Source: Planctomycetaceae bacterium
Lineage (GTDB): Bacteria; Planctomycetota; Planctomycetia; Pirellulales; Pirellulaceae
NCBI GenBank assembly: GCA_002723275.1
Contig: PBNZ01000024.1
Location: 149,853-213,852, forward strand
Reading direction: 5' to 3'
Length of the DNA stretch: 64,000 nucleotides
Below are positions 44,557-54,596 of this stretch, piece by piece. Every line of letters starts with the position of its first letter. Positions within the stretch are counted from its first letter, which is position 1. The notes under the pieces were generated by a model. The model searched no databases, was not told the DNA's origin, and saw only the letters and a program-made list of their open reading frames with translations. Position numbers and translations under genes: made by a program.

Positions 44557-47286
44557 ATGAGCCAGCCAAGCCATTTCTTGTTCCTGCAGACGTTTCTGCT
44601 GTTGATTTTCTGCTCGTGGTGGGCTGCATCACCTTTGCAGGCGGACGATCTTCAGACGCCCGCAGCCGATGAAAAGCAGCAGGCTTCCGAAACGCCCACT
44701 TTGAATGAGCTGAAGGCACAGGCTGCAAAACGTTCTGGTTTCCTTGAGCAGCAATGGTCGGCTGAAGTAACCGAAACGCCTGTCGCAGACCTGGAAACCT
44801 ATCGGGACCAGATTGAGCCGATTTTGCAACGCAGCTGCGTGGCCTGTCACGGGGAAGAGGCCCAGGAGGGTAACATCCGTATCGATTCGCTCGATCCAGA
44901 TCTGTTTCAGGGCGAAGACGTCAGCTGGTGGTTAGAGGTTTCTGCGGTTTTGAGTAATGGGGAGATGCCGCCCCCGGATGAAGGCGAGCTTTCGGACGAA
45001 GATCGCAACACCGTCATTCAGTGGTTGGCATCGCAGCTTCAGCTCGCATCGGTCGTGCGACGTTCCGAGGGGGGCCATTCTTCTTTCCGCCGGATGACGC
45101 GTTACGAATACAATTACGCGTTACAGGATCTTCTCGGGAAACCGCTTAACTTTGCAAAGGATCTTCCGCCTGAGCCGAACTCGCCGGAAGGTTTTCAGAA
45201 TAGCTCGGATTTGTTGCAAATGTCCCTTTCGCAATTCGAGTCTTATCGAGAAGCGAATAGCCAGGCTCTGCGTCGAGTCACGGTGCGCGGGGAACAGCCA
45301 AAACCGTTGTTTTGGAGTGTCTCGATGGGCGAGGCCGCAAAGCGGGAGTGGGCCAAGCAGGACAATCAATTGCAAGAGCTGAAGGAAAAGTTCGCCGAGG
45401 ATCCGGAAAAACAGCAAGCCGAAATTGAGCGTCGCAAAGAAGGTTTTCGCAATAAGCCCAATCGAACCTACTTCTGGGACCGGGATGATGATCGAGCTGC
45501 CACGGCGAGTTGGCGATATTCAGGAGCGAAGTATGCTTGGACGCCGATCGACACACGTCCCGAAAACCCGGACGTTTCGCAAGTCGTCGCCGTGATCCCG
45601 GCTCGCAATCGTCTGATTGTCGAACTTGGTAATCAGCTCCCGGATAAGGGCATGCTGCGAGTCCGAGTACGTGCGGCACGAACGGAAGTGGACTCGTCTG
45701 AGTTGCCCAGTCTTCAATTGGAATTCGGCTGGCAGGCCAGTAATGACTCCGCGGCTGCGGTTCGAATCAGTCAAGAAGATCGGGTAATCGATGCTGACCC
45801 AGACGACCCTAAGTTTTATCAGTGGGAGATTCCGCTTAGCGAAATCTATCCTCGCAATCTCGTGCGAAAGACCGGCAAGATGGGCGGGTTACCGAGTCCC
45901 TCTGAGCTCCTCAAGTTCGTCAATAGTTCGATATCACAAATTTCGATTCAAATTGATTACGTCGAGATCTCAGCGCCCGTTTACGAGCAATGGCCGCCAG
46001 CATCGCATCACAAGATTTTCGTAGAAAGCGACAACAAGTCTGATGAAGCAATCTACGCCAAAGAGGTGTTGACTCGATTCATGACGCGGGCTTGGCGGCG
46101 TCCGATCAAGGCGGAGGAGCTGGCTCAAAAGCTTACGCTCTTTGAGAAAATTCGTCCGCAATGTGAGGATTTTGAAGAAGCCATTGTTGAGGTTTTGTCG
46201 GTGGTACTTGCCTCCCCTAATTTCCTTTATTGGGTGCAGGCAGCGCCGGATGAGGAGGCCGAGGCTCGTACGGAACTTAATCAATACGAACTTGCAACGC
46301 GGCTTGCGGCCTTTCTCTGGTGCAGCATTCCCGATCAAGAGCTCCTGGACTTGGCGAGCCGTGATGGCCTCCGTGATCCCGAAGCCTTGCAGTCTCAGGT
46401 ACAACGGATGTTGGCCGATCCGAGATCCCACCGATTTTCAGAGCAGTTCGTGCGACAGTGGTTGGGAATGCAGTTGCTGGATTACTTGAAGGTGGATCGT
46501 AAGGTCTATCCACAGTTTGATGTCGCCTTGAGAGAGGCGATGCGGGATGAGCCGATCGCCTTCTTCCAGGAAGTTTTGCAACAAAACCATAGCGTCGTCG
46601 ATTTCATTCATGCTGACTTTACGATGGTGAATGAACGACTGGCAAACCATTATGGGCTGGACGGAGTGCGCGGGAATCATTTGCGTCGAGTTGCCCTCGA
46701 CTCGAATCAATCTCGAGGAGGCTTGCTGACCCAAGCCGGTCTTCTGGCAATGAATTCGGACGGGAAGGATTCTCATCCTCTGAAGCGCGGAATCTGGATG
46801 CTAGAGAGTCTCCTAAATGATCCTCCACCTCCGCCGCCACCGGCCGTTCCTGAGATCGATCTGGCCGATCCTGAAATTCTCAAGCTGTCGTTGAAAGAGC
46901 GCATCGAGGATCATCGAAATCACGCAGCTTGTCTGTCATGTCACGCCAAGATTGACCCTTGGGGGATTGCCTTTGAAAACTACGATGCGGTCGGTGCCTG
47001 GCGAACCGAGGCGAACGGCAAGGGCGTCGATTCCTCAAGTGTGCTCTTTAATGGTGAAACGTTGGCAGGAATAGACGGCCTGAAACGATATCTGCTGACG
47101 AATCGACAAGACCAATTCGTGCGGGCCATGGCCCATAAACTCGTGACCTATGCGGTTGGAAGACCTTTAACGTTTGGCGACCGGGCTGCCGTGGACGAAA
47201 TCACGGTAAAACTTCGTCGACAAGGCGATGGACTTGCTACAATGATCGCGTTGGTGGTGGCCTCCGATCTGTTTCAATCTCGATGA
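44557..47286 (+). CDS. Haem-c-type DUF1592/DUF1588/DUF1585 family protein
   Basis: 909 aa. A signal peptide (FLFLQTFLLLIFCSWWAASPLQA) is followed by a first haem-c-type motif, SCVACHGEEA, then the family modules: RRMTRYEYNYALQDLLG, FMTRAWRRPIKAEEL, YELATRLAAFLWCSIPDQEL, FVRQWLGMQLLDYLK and, near the end, ACLSCHAKIDPWGIAFENYDAVGAWR (DUF1588/DUF1585). The C-terminus KLVTYAVGRPLTFGDRAAVDE is typical. These large planctomycete proteins are always beside a DUF1552 protein, as here at 47312. Their function is unknown; cytochrome-like electron transfer is the usual guess. Confidence 0.9.
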   Translation: MSQPSHFLFLQTFLLLIFCSWWAASPLQADDLQTPAADEKQQASETPTLNELKAQAAKRSGFLEQQWSAEVTETPVADLETYRDQIEPILQRSCVACHGEEAQEGNIRIDSLDPDLFQGEDVSWWLEVSAVLSNGEMPPPDEGELSDEDRNTVIQWLASQLQLASVVRRSEGGHSSFRRMTRYEYNYALQDLLGKPLNFAKDLPPEPNSPEGFQNSSDLLQMSLSQFESYREANSQALRRVTVRGEQPKPLFWSVSMGEAAKREWAKQDNQLQELKEKFAEDPEKQQAEIERRKEGFRNKPNRTYFWDRDDDRAATASWRYSGAKYAWTPIDTRPENPDVSQVVAVIPARNRLIVELGNQLPDKGMLRVRVRAARTEVDSSELPSLQLEFGWQASNDSAAAVRISQEDRVIDADPDDPKFYQWEIPLSEIYPRNLVRKTGKMGGLPSPSELLKFVNSSISQISIQIDYVEISAPVYEQWPPASHHKIFVESDNKSDEAIYAKEVLTRFMTRAWRRPIKAEELAQKLTLFEKIRPQCEDFEEAIVEVLSVVLASPNFLYWVQAAPDEEAEARTELNQYELATRLAAFLWCSIPDQELLDLASRDGLRDPEALQSQVQRMLADPRSHRFSEQFVRQWLGMQLLDYLKVDRKVYPQFDVALREAMRDEPIAFFQEVLQQNHSVVDFIHADFTMVNERLANHYGLDGVRGNHLRRVALDSNQSRGGLLTQAGLLAMNSDGKDSHPLKRGIWMLESLLNDPPPPPPPAVPEIDLADPEILKLSLKERIEDHRNHAACLSCHAKIDPWGIAFENYDAVGAWRTEANGKGVDSSSVLFNGETLAGIDGLKRYLLTNRQDQFVRAMAHKLVTYAVGRPLTFGDRAAVDEITVKLRRQGDGLATMIALVVASDLFQSR

Positions 47287-47311
47287 AATCTGAAACAAGA
47301 AAGCTTTCGAA

Positions 47312-48709
47312 ATGAGTACATCATTTGGATCACTCGATCGACGACGGTTTTTGCGTGGAACTGGTATTGCGCTGGCTTTGCCCTGGTTCGAGTCGGTTGT
47401 AAATCTTGCCGGTGCGAAGGAACTGACCGCCGATCGCAAACGGTTCGCTTGTTTCTACATGCCCGATGGCGTGCCCATGCCGCTTGCTAAGGATCCGTCT
47501 TACGAGGATTGGGCGTGGTTTCCGCATGGCAGTGGAACGGATTTCCGTTTCACCAAATGCTTAGATCCGTTGGAGGTTATTCGTGACGAGGTGACGGTGC
47601 TCTCTGGGCTGTCTCATCCTGCTGTGAGAAGCATCCACGGTCACTCGAATGCCGATCAGTTTTTGACCGGTGCTGCAACGGGCCCATCTGGAGACTATCG
47701 GAACACCGTCTCGATGGATCAAGTTTTCGCGGCCCATGTCGGCCACCAGACACGTTTTTCGTCGTTGGTCTTGTCAACGGACGGAGGAACCGGGACACCC
47801 CGAGGCGCCCATACGCTTTCATTCGATCGACATGGTCGAGCCATTCCCGCGGAACACAAGCCGAAACGCATCTTCGACATGTTGTTCGTGAAAAACGATC
47901 AGCATGCGGCGAGGCGTCTCGCACTTAGTCAAAGCGCATTGGATGACCTAATGGCAGATGCACGCTCTTTGCGAGCGACGCTGTCGGCAAATGATCAACG
48001 CTCATTAGACGAATACTTGCAGTCGGTGCGCGATACTGAAGTGAACGTAGAGAAAGCAAAACGCTGGATCAATATTCCCTTGCCCCAGGTCGATGTAGAT
48101 CACCTGCAGCTTGATATTACTCCGGAAGACCCTCAGGTATTTTTGCAGACGATGTTCGAATTGATCTATCTTGCCTTCAAGACAGATTCCACACGATCTG
48201 TGACCTATCAATTGGGACGCGAAAACGGGGTTGGGATCAGCGATTACCTCGCGCGGGCCGTAGGTTTCAATCTGACCCATCAGCTTTCCCATAACACCAA
48301 ACAACCCGATGGTTGGAAAAACTTTGGAATCTATTGTCGTTTCCTCAGTGAGGAATTCCGGAACTTTGCAAATCGACTTCGGGAAACACCGGAAGTCGGT
48401 GCTCCCGGCAATATGTTGGACAACACGCTTCTGATGTTCGGTTCGGCGTCGAGTGCGTTTCACCTGTCTCGAAACTATCCGCTGATTTTGGCGGGCGGTA
48501 AGAATATGGGATTCAAACATGGCCAGTATTTGAATTACGCGGGTGCGAATCCTCAGGGCGGACCATGGGAAGGCGGACAAGAGCCCTGGCAGAAGGAAGT
48601 CGCGCACGAGGATATCCCGCTCGGTAACCTTTTCGTCACCATGTTGCAGCGGCTCGGCGTGCAGACGGATCAATTCGCGGGTTGTACCGAACCGCTGGCT
48701 GGAGTCTAA
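47312..48709 (+). CDS. DUF1552 secreted protein (Tat-exported partner)
   Basis: 465 aa, starting 25 bp after the DUF1592-type gene. The N-terminus has a twin-arginine-like motif (LDRRRFLRGTGIALALPW), so it is probably Tat-exported. The body shows the DUF1552 pattern: FACFYMPDGVPMPLA, GHSNADQFLTGAA, DTEVNVEKAKRWI, HQLSHNTKQPDGWKNF and the C-terminal GKNMGFKHGQYLNY. It corresponds to the DUF1501 partner found with the DUF1549/DUF1553 proteins elsewhere in this window. Function unknown. Confidence 0.9.
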   Translation: MSTSFGSLDRRRFLRGTGIALALPWFESVVNLAGAKELTADRKRFACFYMPDGVPMPLAKDPSYEDWAWFPHGSGTDFRFTKCLDPLEVIRDEVTVLSGLSHPAVRSIHGHSNADQFLTGAATGPSGDYRNTVSMDQVFAAHVGHQTRFSSLVLSTDGGTGTPRGAHTLSFDRHGRAIPAEHKPKRIFDMLFVKNDQHAARRLALSQSALDDLMADARSLRATLSANDQRSLDEYLQSVRDTEVNVEKAKRWINIPLPQVDVDHLQLDITPEDPQVFLQTMFELIYLAFKTDSTRSVTYQLGRENGVGISDYLARAVGFNLTHQLSHNTKQPDGWKNFGIYCRFLSEEFRNFANRLRETPEVGAPGNMLDNTLLMFGSASSAFHLSRNYPLILAGGKNMGFKHGQYLNYAGANPQGGPWEGGQEPWQKEVAHEDIPLGNLFVTMLQRLGVQTDQFAGCTEPLAGV

Positions 48710-48808
48710 ACAGGCTCCTTCTTATCTCCGGCTCACTTTGCAGAAAACGGGCCGGACGCAAGGAGCATAGATGCTGCTCTTGCGGTGCACTTGCGTGCGG
48801 GAAAATCG

Positions 48809-49666
48809 ATGGCCGAATTTGTATCGAAACGGCTCTGCCGCGTCGCGCTCTTGCCAGACTGTCATGTGCAATCAGGCCGTTGTACTTGGCCGACCCAACC
48901 AACCCGACGTCTCTATGGTGCCGCGCGTAACTTGCTCGAGTCTTGTTTGAATCGTTTGGAGCAGATGAATGTCGATGCTGCGTTACTGCTCGGGGACACG
49001 CTTGATCCTGCTGATTCGCGGGGTTTGGATTGGTTGTCCTCGTTAATTAGGACGTGTCCGTTTGCGGTTTATACCATCATTGGAAATCACGAATCCTACG
49101 GTTCCCTTTCTATTTCTGAATTTTACCGGCGGTTGGAAATACCCGCGTCTGGTAATTATGTCGTGAGAGTTAACGAAGTGCCTTTCGTCATGCTCGCAAC
49201 TCCCGACCAGGATGGATTCAGCAACGGAAGCTCCGAATTTGCCTGGTTGCGTGAAACTCTCGAACAATTATCTGACGTGACAAATGTGTTTTGCTGTGCC
49301 CACTTTTCACTTGTGCTGCATCCGTGTGTCCAGGGGGCTCGGAATGATGGCATGCAGGTGTTGTGGTCGGCCGCCCCTTTGTTGGATCTGCTTCATGAAT
49401 TTCCAAATGTGCGGGGCTGGATCGCGGGGCATAAAAACATTCCGAGTAAGGTTGAGGAGCGAGGCGTACTGCACCTGTTGTCTCCTCAGTTGATTCAGGC
49501 TCCGTGTGCCTTCCGAGTCTTGGACATCTTTAGCAACGGGATTGAATCGAAGCTGTATGAGATCGAGGAGAAAGAATTAGCGGAATTAAGTCGGCAAGCT
49601 TACGGAACGGAGTATGTCGAGCGGCTTGGTCGTCCGGAGGATCGTGATTTTTCCTGGTTCTGGTAG
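48809..49666 (+). CDS. Metallophosphoesterase
   Basis: 285 aa from ATG 48809 (a TTG at 48785 adds eight residues). The metal-binding motifs are DCH (LPDCHVQSG), GDTLD, GNHES, CAHFS and GHKN, the last in place of the usual GHxH. It lacks a signal peptide, so it probably acts in the cytoplasm on a phosphodiester or phosphomonoester. It follows the DUF1552 gene by 100 bp and may be co-transcribed. Confidence 0.85.
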   Translation: MAEFVSKRLCRVALLPDCHVQSGRCTWPTQPTRRLYGAARNLLESCLNRLEQMNVDAALLLGDTLDPADSRGLDWLSSLIRTCPFAVYTIIGNHESYGSLSISEFYRRLEIPASGNYVVRVNEVPFVMLATPDQDGFSNGSSEFAWLRETLEQLSDVTNVFCCAHFSLVLHPCVQGARNDGMQVLWSAAPLLDLLHEFPNVRGWIAGHKNIPSKVEERGVLHLLSPQLIQAPCAFRVLDIFSNGIESKLYEIEEKELAELSRQAYGTEYVERLGRPEDRDFSWFW

Positions 49667-49870
49667 CTTGTTGCGATATCCAAATCGTTTGAGGCACCAT
49701 TTCGTTTCAGCGGCTTGCAATGCTTAAGAAGGCAGTTGAAGATGTTTTTTGACGCAAAATGAGTTCAGGCGACTGCGGATGGAAGAGCCTTTGCGTGCTT
49801 GTCGAGATGGAACGTGTATCACGCTGGTCAGCGAATTGATACAGGACGTTATTGAACCAAGGGTGTTGCG

Positions 49871-51466
49871 ATGGAAGTTCGTTGTTTTCTGTACGGCATT
49901 TGTGTCGTGTTCCCGTTGTGGATGAACTCGGTATGGGCGGATGAACCCCTTCAAGTCATCGCACCGCCGGAATCATTCTTCGCGATCGTGAACGAAGCCG
50001 ACCGTGATTTCGCCCGTGAATTTTATGCCAAATACATCTCGGTCAGCGGGATGCCGGTCGTTGCCTCCAAAGAGGTCAGCGACGTAGCATTACATCGAAC
50101 ATGGGAAATCGTCCATCACATGCTTGCTGGTCGGCCCGACGTGATTCGGGAACTTGTCGATAGCGAGATGTACTTGATAATCATTGGGCGAGATCAGCTC
50201 TACACCGACATGCCCGAGAATCGACGGCACCCTGATCCCGAGTTCGTGAACGAACGAGTACGAGGTACAGGCGGTCGGCCGACGAGTTTCGGGGAGGAGA
50301 ATCTGCTGTCCCTGCCTATTGATCGATACGATGACGAGAGTATTGCGGTGCATGAGTTCGCGCACACGATTGATGGGGCGCTGAGTCGCATGGATCCGGA
50401 ATGGAGAAAAGAAAAGCAGGCGGTCTTTGACAACGCGATGAAAGATGGCCTCTATCGAAATGCCTATGCCAGTTCCAACGCAGGTGAGTACTTTGCAGAA
50501 ACCGTTCAGGCTTATTTTGATTGTGACCGGGCTAACAACTGGAACCACAACTTTGTGAAGACTCGCGAGCAGTTGAAGCAATATGATCCGGCGGGCTATG
50601 ACTTGGTCCGGCGCACTCTGCGTCTTTCGCCAACTCAGGACTGGCGTTATCAATGGATGCGAGAGTTGCCGAATGTCATTCCGCCTCCGAAGAAATTTAA
50701 GATTGATCCCTACTACGTAAGATTCACTTATGCCCGTGAGTTCCCGATCGTTGGGCGGGCGGCGTCTGACCGTGCGCTCCTCAAGGCTAACGATACGGTT
50801 CGCAAAATGTTTGCTTACCGACATGACCTCTTGAAGACACTGATCAATCGCGACGTCAAAATGGTCGTTCTGGCTGAAGATGAAAAAATGGTCGACCTGC
50901 CGGAGCTGACAGAGGTCGATTCTGCCAGGCACGATTTTTTAACCCGGTCGCTCCGTTTTTCCCCGGATCACAATTTGATCGTGGTCGACGAGCGAAATGT
51001 CCTGGGGGATCCACGGCAGGAGGGGATCGGCTCGAATCAAACGATTCAGTTGATGGCGGAGGCTGTCTTTCAATGTACGGCAAATCGGCCAGTAGATCCT
51101 AATTGGGAATCACGAGGGAATGCCGTGCAGCAGTACGAGTTGCGGGTCAAACGCCTTGATCAAGAGTTTGGTGAACGCGTTGATCGATTGTTCCGCTCTG
51201 CACGGGAACAGGGGAAATGGAAGGGGACGTCTGGATGGCACAGTCCGCAGGCCTATTGGACGATAGGCGTGCTCGCGTGGTTTGACGCTGCCGGGCAGGA
51301 TGCAGCGGCGGAAGACGAACGATTTCCTGTCCGAACACGAGAGCTACTGCAGGAATATGATCGGCCGCTTTATGAACTCGTTCGAGAGGTGATGGCGTAT
51401 GAGGGGCACGTCGATTGGCGGTATCAACCGTTGTCGCGTAAGGAATCCCCCGAAGCTGCAAAGTAG
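49871..51466 (+). CDS. Secreted HEFAH zinc-peptidase-like protein with a degenerate second copy
   Basis: 531 aa with a signal peptide (CFLYGICVVFPLWMNSVWA). The first unit (about 30-265) matches the C-terminal unit of the protein at 26662: FYAKYISVSGMPVVASKEVS, YLIIIGRDQLYTDMP, HEFAH at 161-165 and SSNAGEYFAE, giving a complete zinc set. The second unit, from about 278 (FTYAREFPIVGRAASDRALL, VKMVVLAEDEKMVDLP), repeats the fold, but its zinc motif region reads IQLMAEAVF and the downstream Glu segment reads QAYWTIGVLAWFD, so it should not bind zinc. It looks like an internal duplication in which the second copy became non-catalytic. Confidence 0.85.
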   Translation: MEVRCFLYGICVVFPLWMNSVWADEPLQVIAPPESFFAIVNEADRDFAREFYAKYISVSGMPVVASKEVSDVALHRTWEIVHHMLAGRPDVIRELVDSEMYLIIIGRDQLYTDMPENRRHPDPEFVNERVRGTGGRPTSFGEENLLSLPIDRYDDESIAVHEFAHTIDGALSRMDPEWRKEKQAVFDNAMKDGLYRNAYASSNAGEYFAETVQAYFDCDRANNWNHNFVKTREQLKQYDPAGYDLVRRTLRLSPTQDWRYQWMRELPNVIPPPKKFKIDPYYVRFTYAREFPIVGRAASDRALLKANDTVRKMFAYRHDLLKTLINRDVKMVVLAEDEKMVDLPELTEVDSARHDFLTRSLRFSPDHNLIVVDERNVLGDPRQEGIGSNQTIQLMAEAVFQCTANRPVDPNWESRGNAVQQYELRVKRLDQEFGERVDRLFRSAREQGKWKGTSGWHSPQAYWTIGVLAWFDAAGQDAAAEDERFPVRTRELLQEYDRPLYELVREVMAYEGHVDWRYQPLSRKESPEAAK

Positions 51467-51514
51467 GGATGGTGCTTTGCGAATTGCAATTCGCGAGGCG
51501 AAGTCATCGCTTAA

Positions 51515-52204
51515 CTATTCGTGAGCAAGTCGCATGTGCTGCCGTAGATGTGCATACAAATCGACGAGTGTCTTACCAATGATCAATAGGATCAAAGGGA
51601 ACAACCGGTTGTCGAGCTCCTGAATGGCGAACGCACCAAAAATGATGGTTAGGTGTAAGACAGTGATGCGCGCATACGGTGCAAAGAGCAGCGATTGTGG
51701 CTTGATGGGGTGGTTTTCTCCACCGTGTAGGAAGTTTCGGTAGAAGGAAAAAAGATGACTCAGGAACAACGCTAGGATGCAGAGCAGTAGTCCAGCAATG
51801 GAAAGCCCGTTTTCAAGCACGGGTGCACCATCTTTCCCCTCCTGATTTGCCGTACCAAACAGCAGGATGAGGAAGACGCCGTGGACGAGGCAAAAGAGGC
51901 CGTAGTGGATTGTGAAAAAGATTGAAACTAAGATTCTTCCAGCCGAGAATCTCTCGCATTTGTAGATGCCGAGCTTAGGATTGTTTGTTAGCTCTAGGGC
52001 CTCAGGAGTTTCGTTGTCATTCGTTTCGTACAGCAGAATCTTCAAAACGTTGAAAGAGCCGATGATGACGTTTTCGAACCAATAGGTCATCAAGATCGGA
52101 AAGATGCCCCAACCAAAAAATAGCACGCCCAGCAGCGGTACAACATTCGCAAGGATCAAGGCCAGCGAAGATGAGTAAAACCGAAGAATTGAGATTTTCG
52201 ACAT
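51515..52204 (-). CDS. DUF6498-like integral membrane protein
   Basis: 229 aa with about six membrane helices (SSLALILANVVPLLGVLFFGW, ILMTYWFENVIIGSFNVLK, LVSIFFTIHYGLFCLVHGVF, LLLCILALFLSHLFSFYRN, ITVLHLTIIFGAFAIQEL, LFPLILLIIGKTLVDLYAHL). Typical family features are YWFENVIIGSFN and the terminal KTLVDLYAHLR. It follows the Gfo/Idh gene by 21 bp on the same strand and may be the last gene of that unit. Function unknown. Confidence 0.8.
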   Translation of the reverse strand: MSKISILRFYSSSLALILANVVPLLGVLFFGWGIFPILMTYWFENVIIGSFNVLKILLYETNDNETPEALELTNNPKLGIYKCERFSAGRILVSIFFTIHYGLFCLVHGVFLILLFGTANQEGKDGAPVLENGLSIAGLLLCILALFLSHLFSFYRNFLHGGENHPIKPQSLLFAPYARITVLHLTIIFGAFAIQELDNRLFPLILLIIGKTLVDLYAHLRQHMRLAHE

Positions 52205-52225
52205 CTCGTGTTCTCGCGACGTGAT

Positions 52226-53527
52226 TCACTGAACAGCGGGCCGGGCCCAATGGTCACGGTATTCTCGCGTCACCAACGCAGCTGCTTCATCGGAATTAGT
52301 GATTTCTTCCGTGTTGGGGTCGAAGTCTAGAGAGTGTTGGAGTCGCGTTGCAAGATTGCCGAGATGGCACAGCGTCGCCGTCATGTGCCCCAGTTCGATA
52401 TCAGCGTTGGGACGACGATTGCCGCGAATCGACCCAATGAAATCGGCAACATGCGCGTCGGTGTCTTGCTCGCGCCGGTCAATGTTGACGTTGATCAACC
52501 TGTTTCGTTCACCAAGTAGTTGGATCTTTCCACGCCGGCTCAGATACATCTGCCCCTTAGTCCCATAAAATTCGGCGCCGCTGTCCGTGTTGTGCGGATA
52601 ATTCGTCGACCAGAGTCGTTGTTCGTAAATGAGTGTTCGGCGTTCTCCTGATTCAGGAGTGAACTCAAACGTCACGAATTGGGTGTCGGGGAATTCTTGG
52701 TCATCGTCGAAGAAGTATTTTCCCCCTGCCGCGGTAATTAAACTTGGATGAGTGTCCACGCCAAGGCCCCAGCGAGCGTATTCCAGATCATGAATGCCAT
52801 CGTTGCCCATGTCGCCTGTTCCAAAGTGATGCCACCAGTGCCAGCCGTCGGTCACCCGATTGACCTGGAAGGGAAGCATTGGGACGGGGCCCGTCCAAAG
52901 ATCATAATTGAGCTCGGCAGGCACTTGAGTGGGACTTTGTTTGCCGATCGATCGTCGGCGTTGGATGTTCCATGCTTTGGCGACGAAAACATCGCCAATG
53001 ACACCATCGTGAAGCATGTCGACGGCCTCCTGCATCATCGACGTACTCCGCACCTGGGTACCGTGTTGAACGACCCGTTGGTTGCGGCGAGCAGACTCGA
53101 TTAAGAGACGGCCTTCACGCACATTGTGAGAGCAGGGTTTTTCAACATAAACATGTTTGCCCGCATCGCATGCCAAGATCGAAGCCGGTGTGTGCCAATG
53201 ATCTGGCGTTGCGACGATTACCGCGTCAATCGAACCATCGTCCAGAATGCGTCGCATGTCGGCCACGGCGTGATTCTCGCCGACCTGAAATTGTTTCGCG
53301 GCCTCGGCCAATCGGATTTTGTTGGCATCGCATACGTGAGTAATCGAAACGTCCTTGATCATGGCCATCTTCTCGGCCACATCGCAGCCACGGCCACCGC
53401 AACCAATAACTCCGACCCGAATTTTTGAGTTAGCGCTCTGCGCTGAAACTCCGCTGCTGAGCGCAGCTGCAGTGGCGACTCCGGTGCTCACGTGTTTGAT
53501 GAACTCACGGCGACTGTTTCCAGACAT
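52226..53527 (-). CDS. Tat-exported Gfo/Idh/MocA family oxidoreductase
   Basis: Start ATG 53527 gives MSGNSRREFIKHVSTG, a twin-arginine signal, so the enzyme is probably exported with its cofactor bound; the frame is open to 53602. 433 aa. The Rossmann dinucleotide site is RVGVIGCGGRGCDVAEK, followed by DAVIVATPDHWHTPAS and the catalytic EKPCSHNVREGRLL Lys. The C-terminal domain (HDLEYARWGLGVDTHPSLI) is the usual alpha/beta fold. It oxidises or isomerises a sugar or cyclitol with NAD(P). It is in a unit with a sugar isomerase, an aldo/keto reductase and a transporter. Confidence 0.9.
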   Translation of the reverse strand: MSGNSRREFIKHVSTGVATAAALSSGVSAQSANSKIRVGVIGCGGRGCDVAEKMAMIKDVSITHVCDANKIRLAEAAKQFQVGENHAVADMRRILDDGSIDAVIVATPDHWHTPASILACDAGKHVYVEKPCSHNVREGRLLIESARRNQRVVQHGTQVRSTSMMQEAVDMLHDGVIGDVFVAKAWNIQRRRSIGKQSPTQVPAELNYDLWTGPVPMLPFQVNRVTDGWHWWHHFGTGDMGNDGIHDLEYARWGLGVDTHPSLITAAGGKYFFDDDQEFPDTQFVTFEFTPESGERRTLIYEQRLWSTNYPHNTDSGAEFYGTKGQMYLSRRGKIQLLGERNRLINVNIDRREQDTDAHVADFIGSIRGNRRPNADIELGHMTATLCHLGNLATRLQHSLDFDPNTEEITNSDEAAALVTREYRDHWARPAVQ

Positions 53528-53579
53528 GTCGTACTCCAGACACTCAAGTGATTGGCAGCGTGCAGAGGAATTTTGTTCC

Positions 53580-54575
53580 CTATTTATAATCTTTCTCAGC
53601 AAGTCGGGGGTTGTTGAGTTGTCCTAAAATCTCCTGTTCGAGAGGCCCATGTTGGGAGGCCTGGACGGCTTCTTTGACTTGCTCTGGGCAGTTAAATCCA
53701 ATTAATGCGGTGGTCGCCTGTAAGGTGTCGAGCACATAACGGATCGAAGCAGTCGGCGGCGTCACACCGGAGGGTAGGATTTTTGCTAATTCCTCTGAGC
53801 GTTTGCTGTCCCTCTCGAAAACGTCGAGTGTGAAGAACTTCGTTTTGTACGTATGAGGGCTGGGGGCATGTTGCGTCAAAGCCCCTCCCGCCATGATGCG
53901 GATCGCAATCACGGCCACCTGATCCTCAAGACACTTTCGAGTGAGCTCCAAGTAATTTACGTCAACAGAACCCGCGGTCGCGTCTGACCCGGAAAAAAGG
54001 AGAAGTAAGTTGAGCGGGATTTGCGCTGATTGAAAAAAACGAGCTTTGAGGATTTTATCGAGCGATGACATGTCGCCGAGACCCGTAAAACCGCAGGCTT
54101 GAATCAGGCCCTCTTGCTGCATTTTCTCCATGGCCGAAATCACGCCGCGATCGCCGAGGACGTCTCGAACGCTTAGTGATGCGGGCAAGTCACCTCGCGA
54201 GGCGGTCACAGAATTATGCAGCTGAAGTAACGCAACTCGGTCGACGCCCAGCCTCTCGAAACTGGATTCGCAAGAGCGACGCACTGCGGATTCAATGTCA
54301 CTCAGGTCATCGATGGTCAGCCGCACCTTGGTGCCAATCTGCACCCTGTCATGGATTTTCAATTCCGACAGGGCATGGCCTAATGCTCGTTCGGATGCAC
54401 CGTTACCGTAGGTTGCGGCTGTATCAAAGTGGTCAATACCGAGTTCGAAGGCGCGTGAGATCACCTCGATTTGATGTTCGACCTGTGAGCCCGTCATGAG
54501 CCCTGAGACGGGCCCTGCGCCGAACGAGATGGCCGGCAGCTTCAGATTGGTTGTGCCGAGTTGTCGATGATGCAA
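53580..54575 (-). CDS. Aldo/keto reductase
   Basis: 331 aa starting at TTG 54575, preceded by AGGGG about 10 nt upstream. The catalytic Asp and Tyr are in FDTAATYGNGASERALG, the Lys is in QIGTKVRL, and a His-containing segment is LLQLHNS. The C-terminal part ends with the cofactor region IRYVLDTLQATTALIGFN. It is cytoplasmic and reduces an aldehyde or ketone of a sugar with NADPH; the substrate is unknown. It follows the sugar isomerase by 21 bp and precedes the Gfo/Idh gene by 52 bp. Confidence 0.9.
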   Translation of the reverse strand: MHHRQLGTTNLKLPAISFGAGPVSGLMTGSQVEHQIEVISRAFELGIDHFDTAATYGNGASERALGHALSELKIHDRVQIGTKVRLTIDDLSDIESAVRRSCESSFERLGVDRVALLQLHNSVTASRGDLPASLSVRDVLGDRGVISAMEKMQQEGLIQACGFTGLGDMSSLDKILKARFFQSAQIPLNLLLLFSGSDATAGSVDVNYLELTRKCLEDQVAVIAIRIMAGGALTQHAPSPHTYKTKFFTLDVFERDSKRSEELAKILPSGVTPPTASIRYVLDTLQATTALIGFNCPEQVKEAVQASQHGPLEQEILGQLNNPRLAEKDYK

Positions 54576-54596
54576 GACGCTGGCCCCTGTCGTTTC

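Noticed and set aside
51479-51494. Palindrome GCGAATTGCAATTCGC between convergent genes
   Set aside because: It is short, its loop would be only 2 nt and no T-run follows, so it is not a credible terminator; an operator is possible but unsupported.
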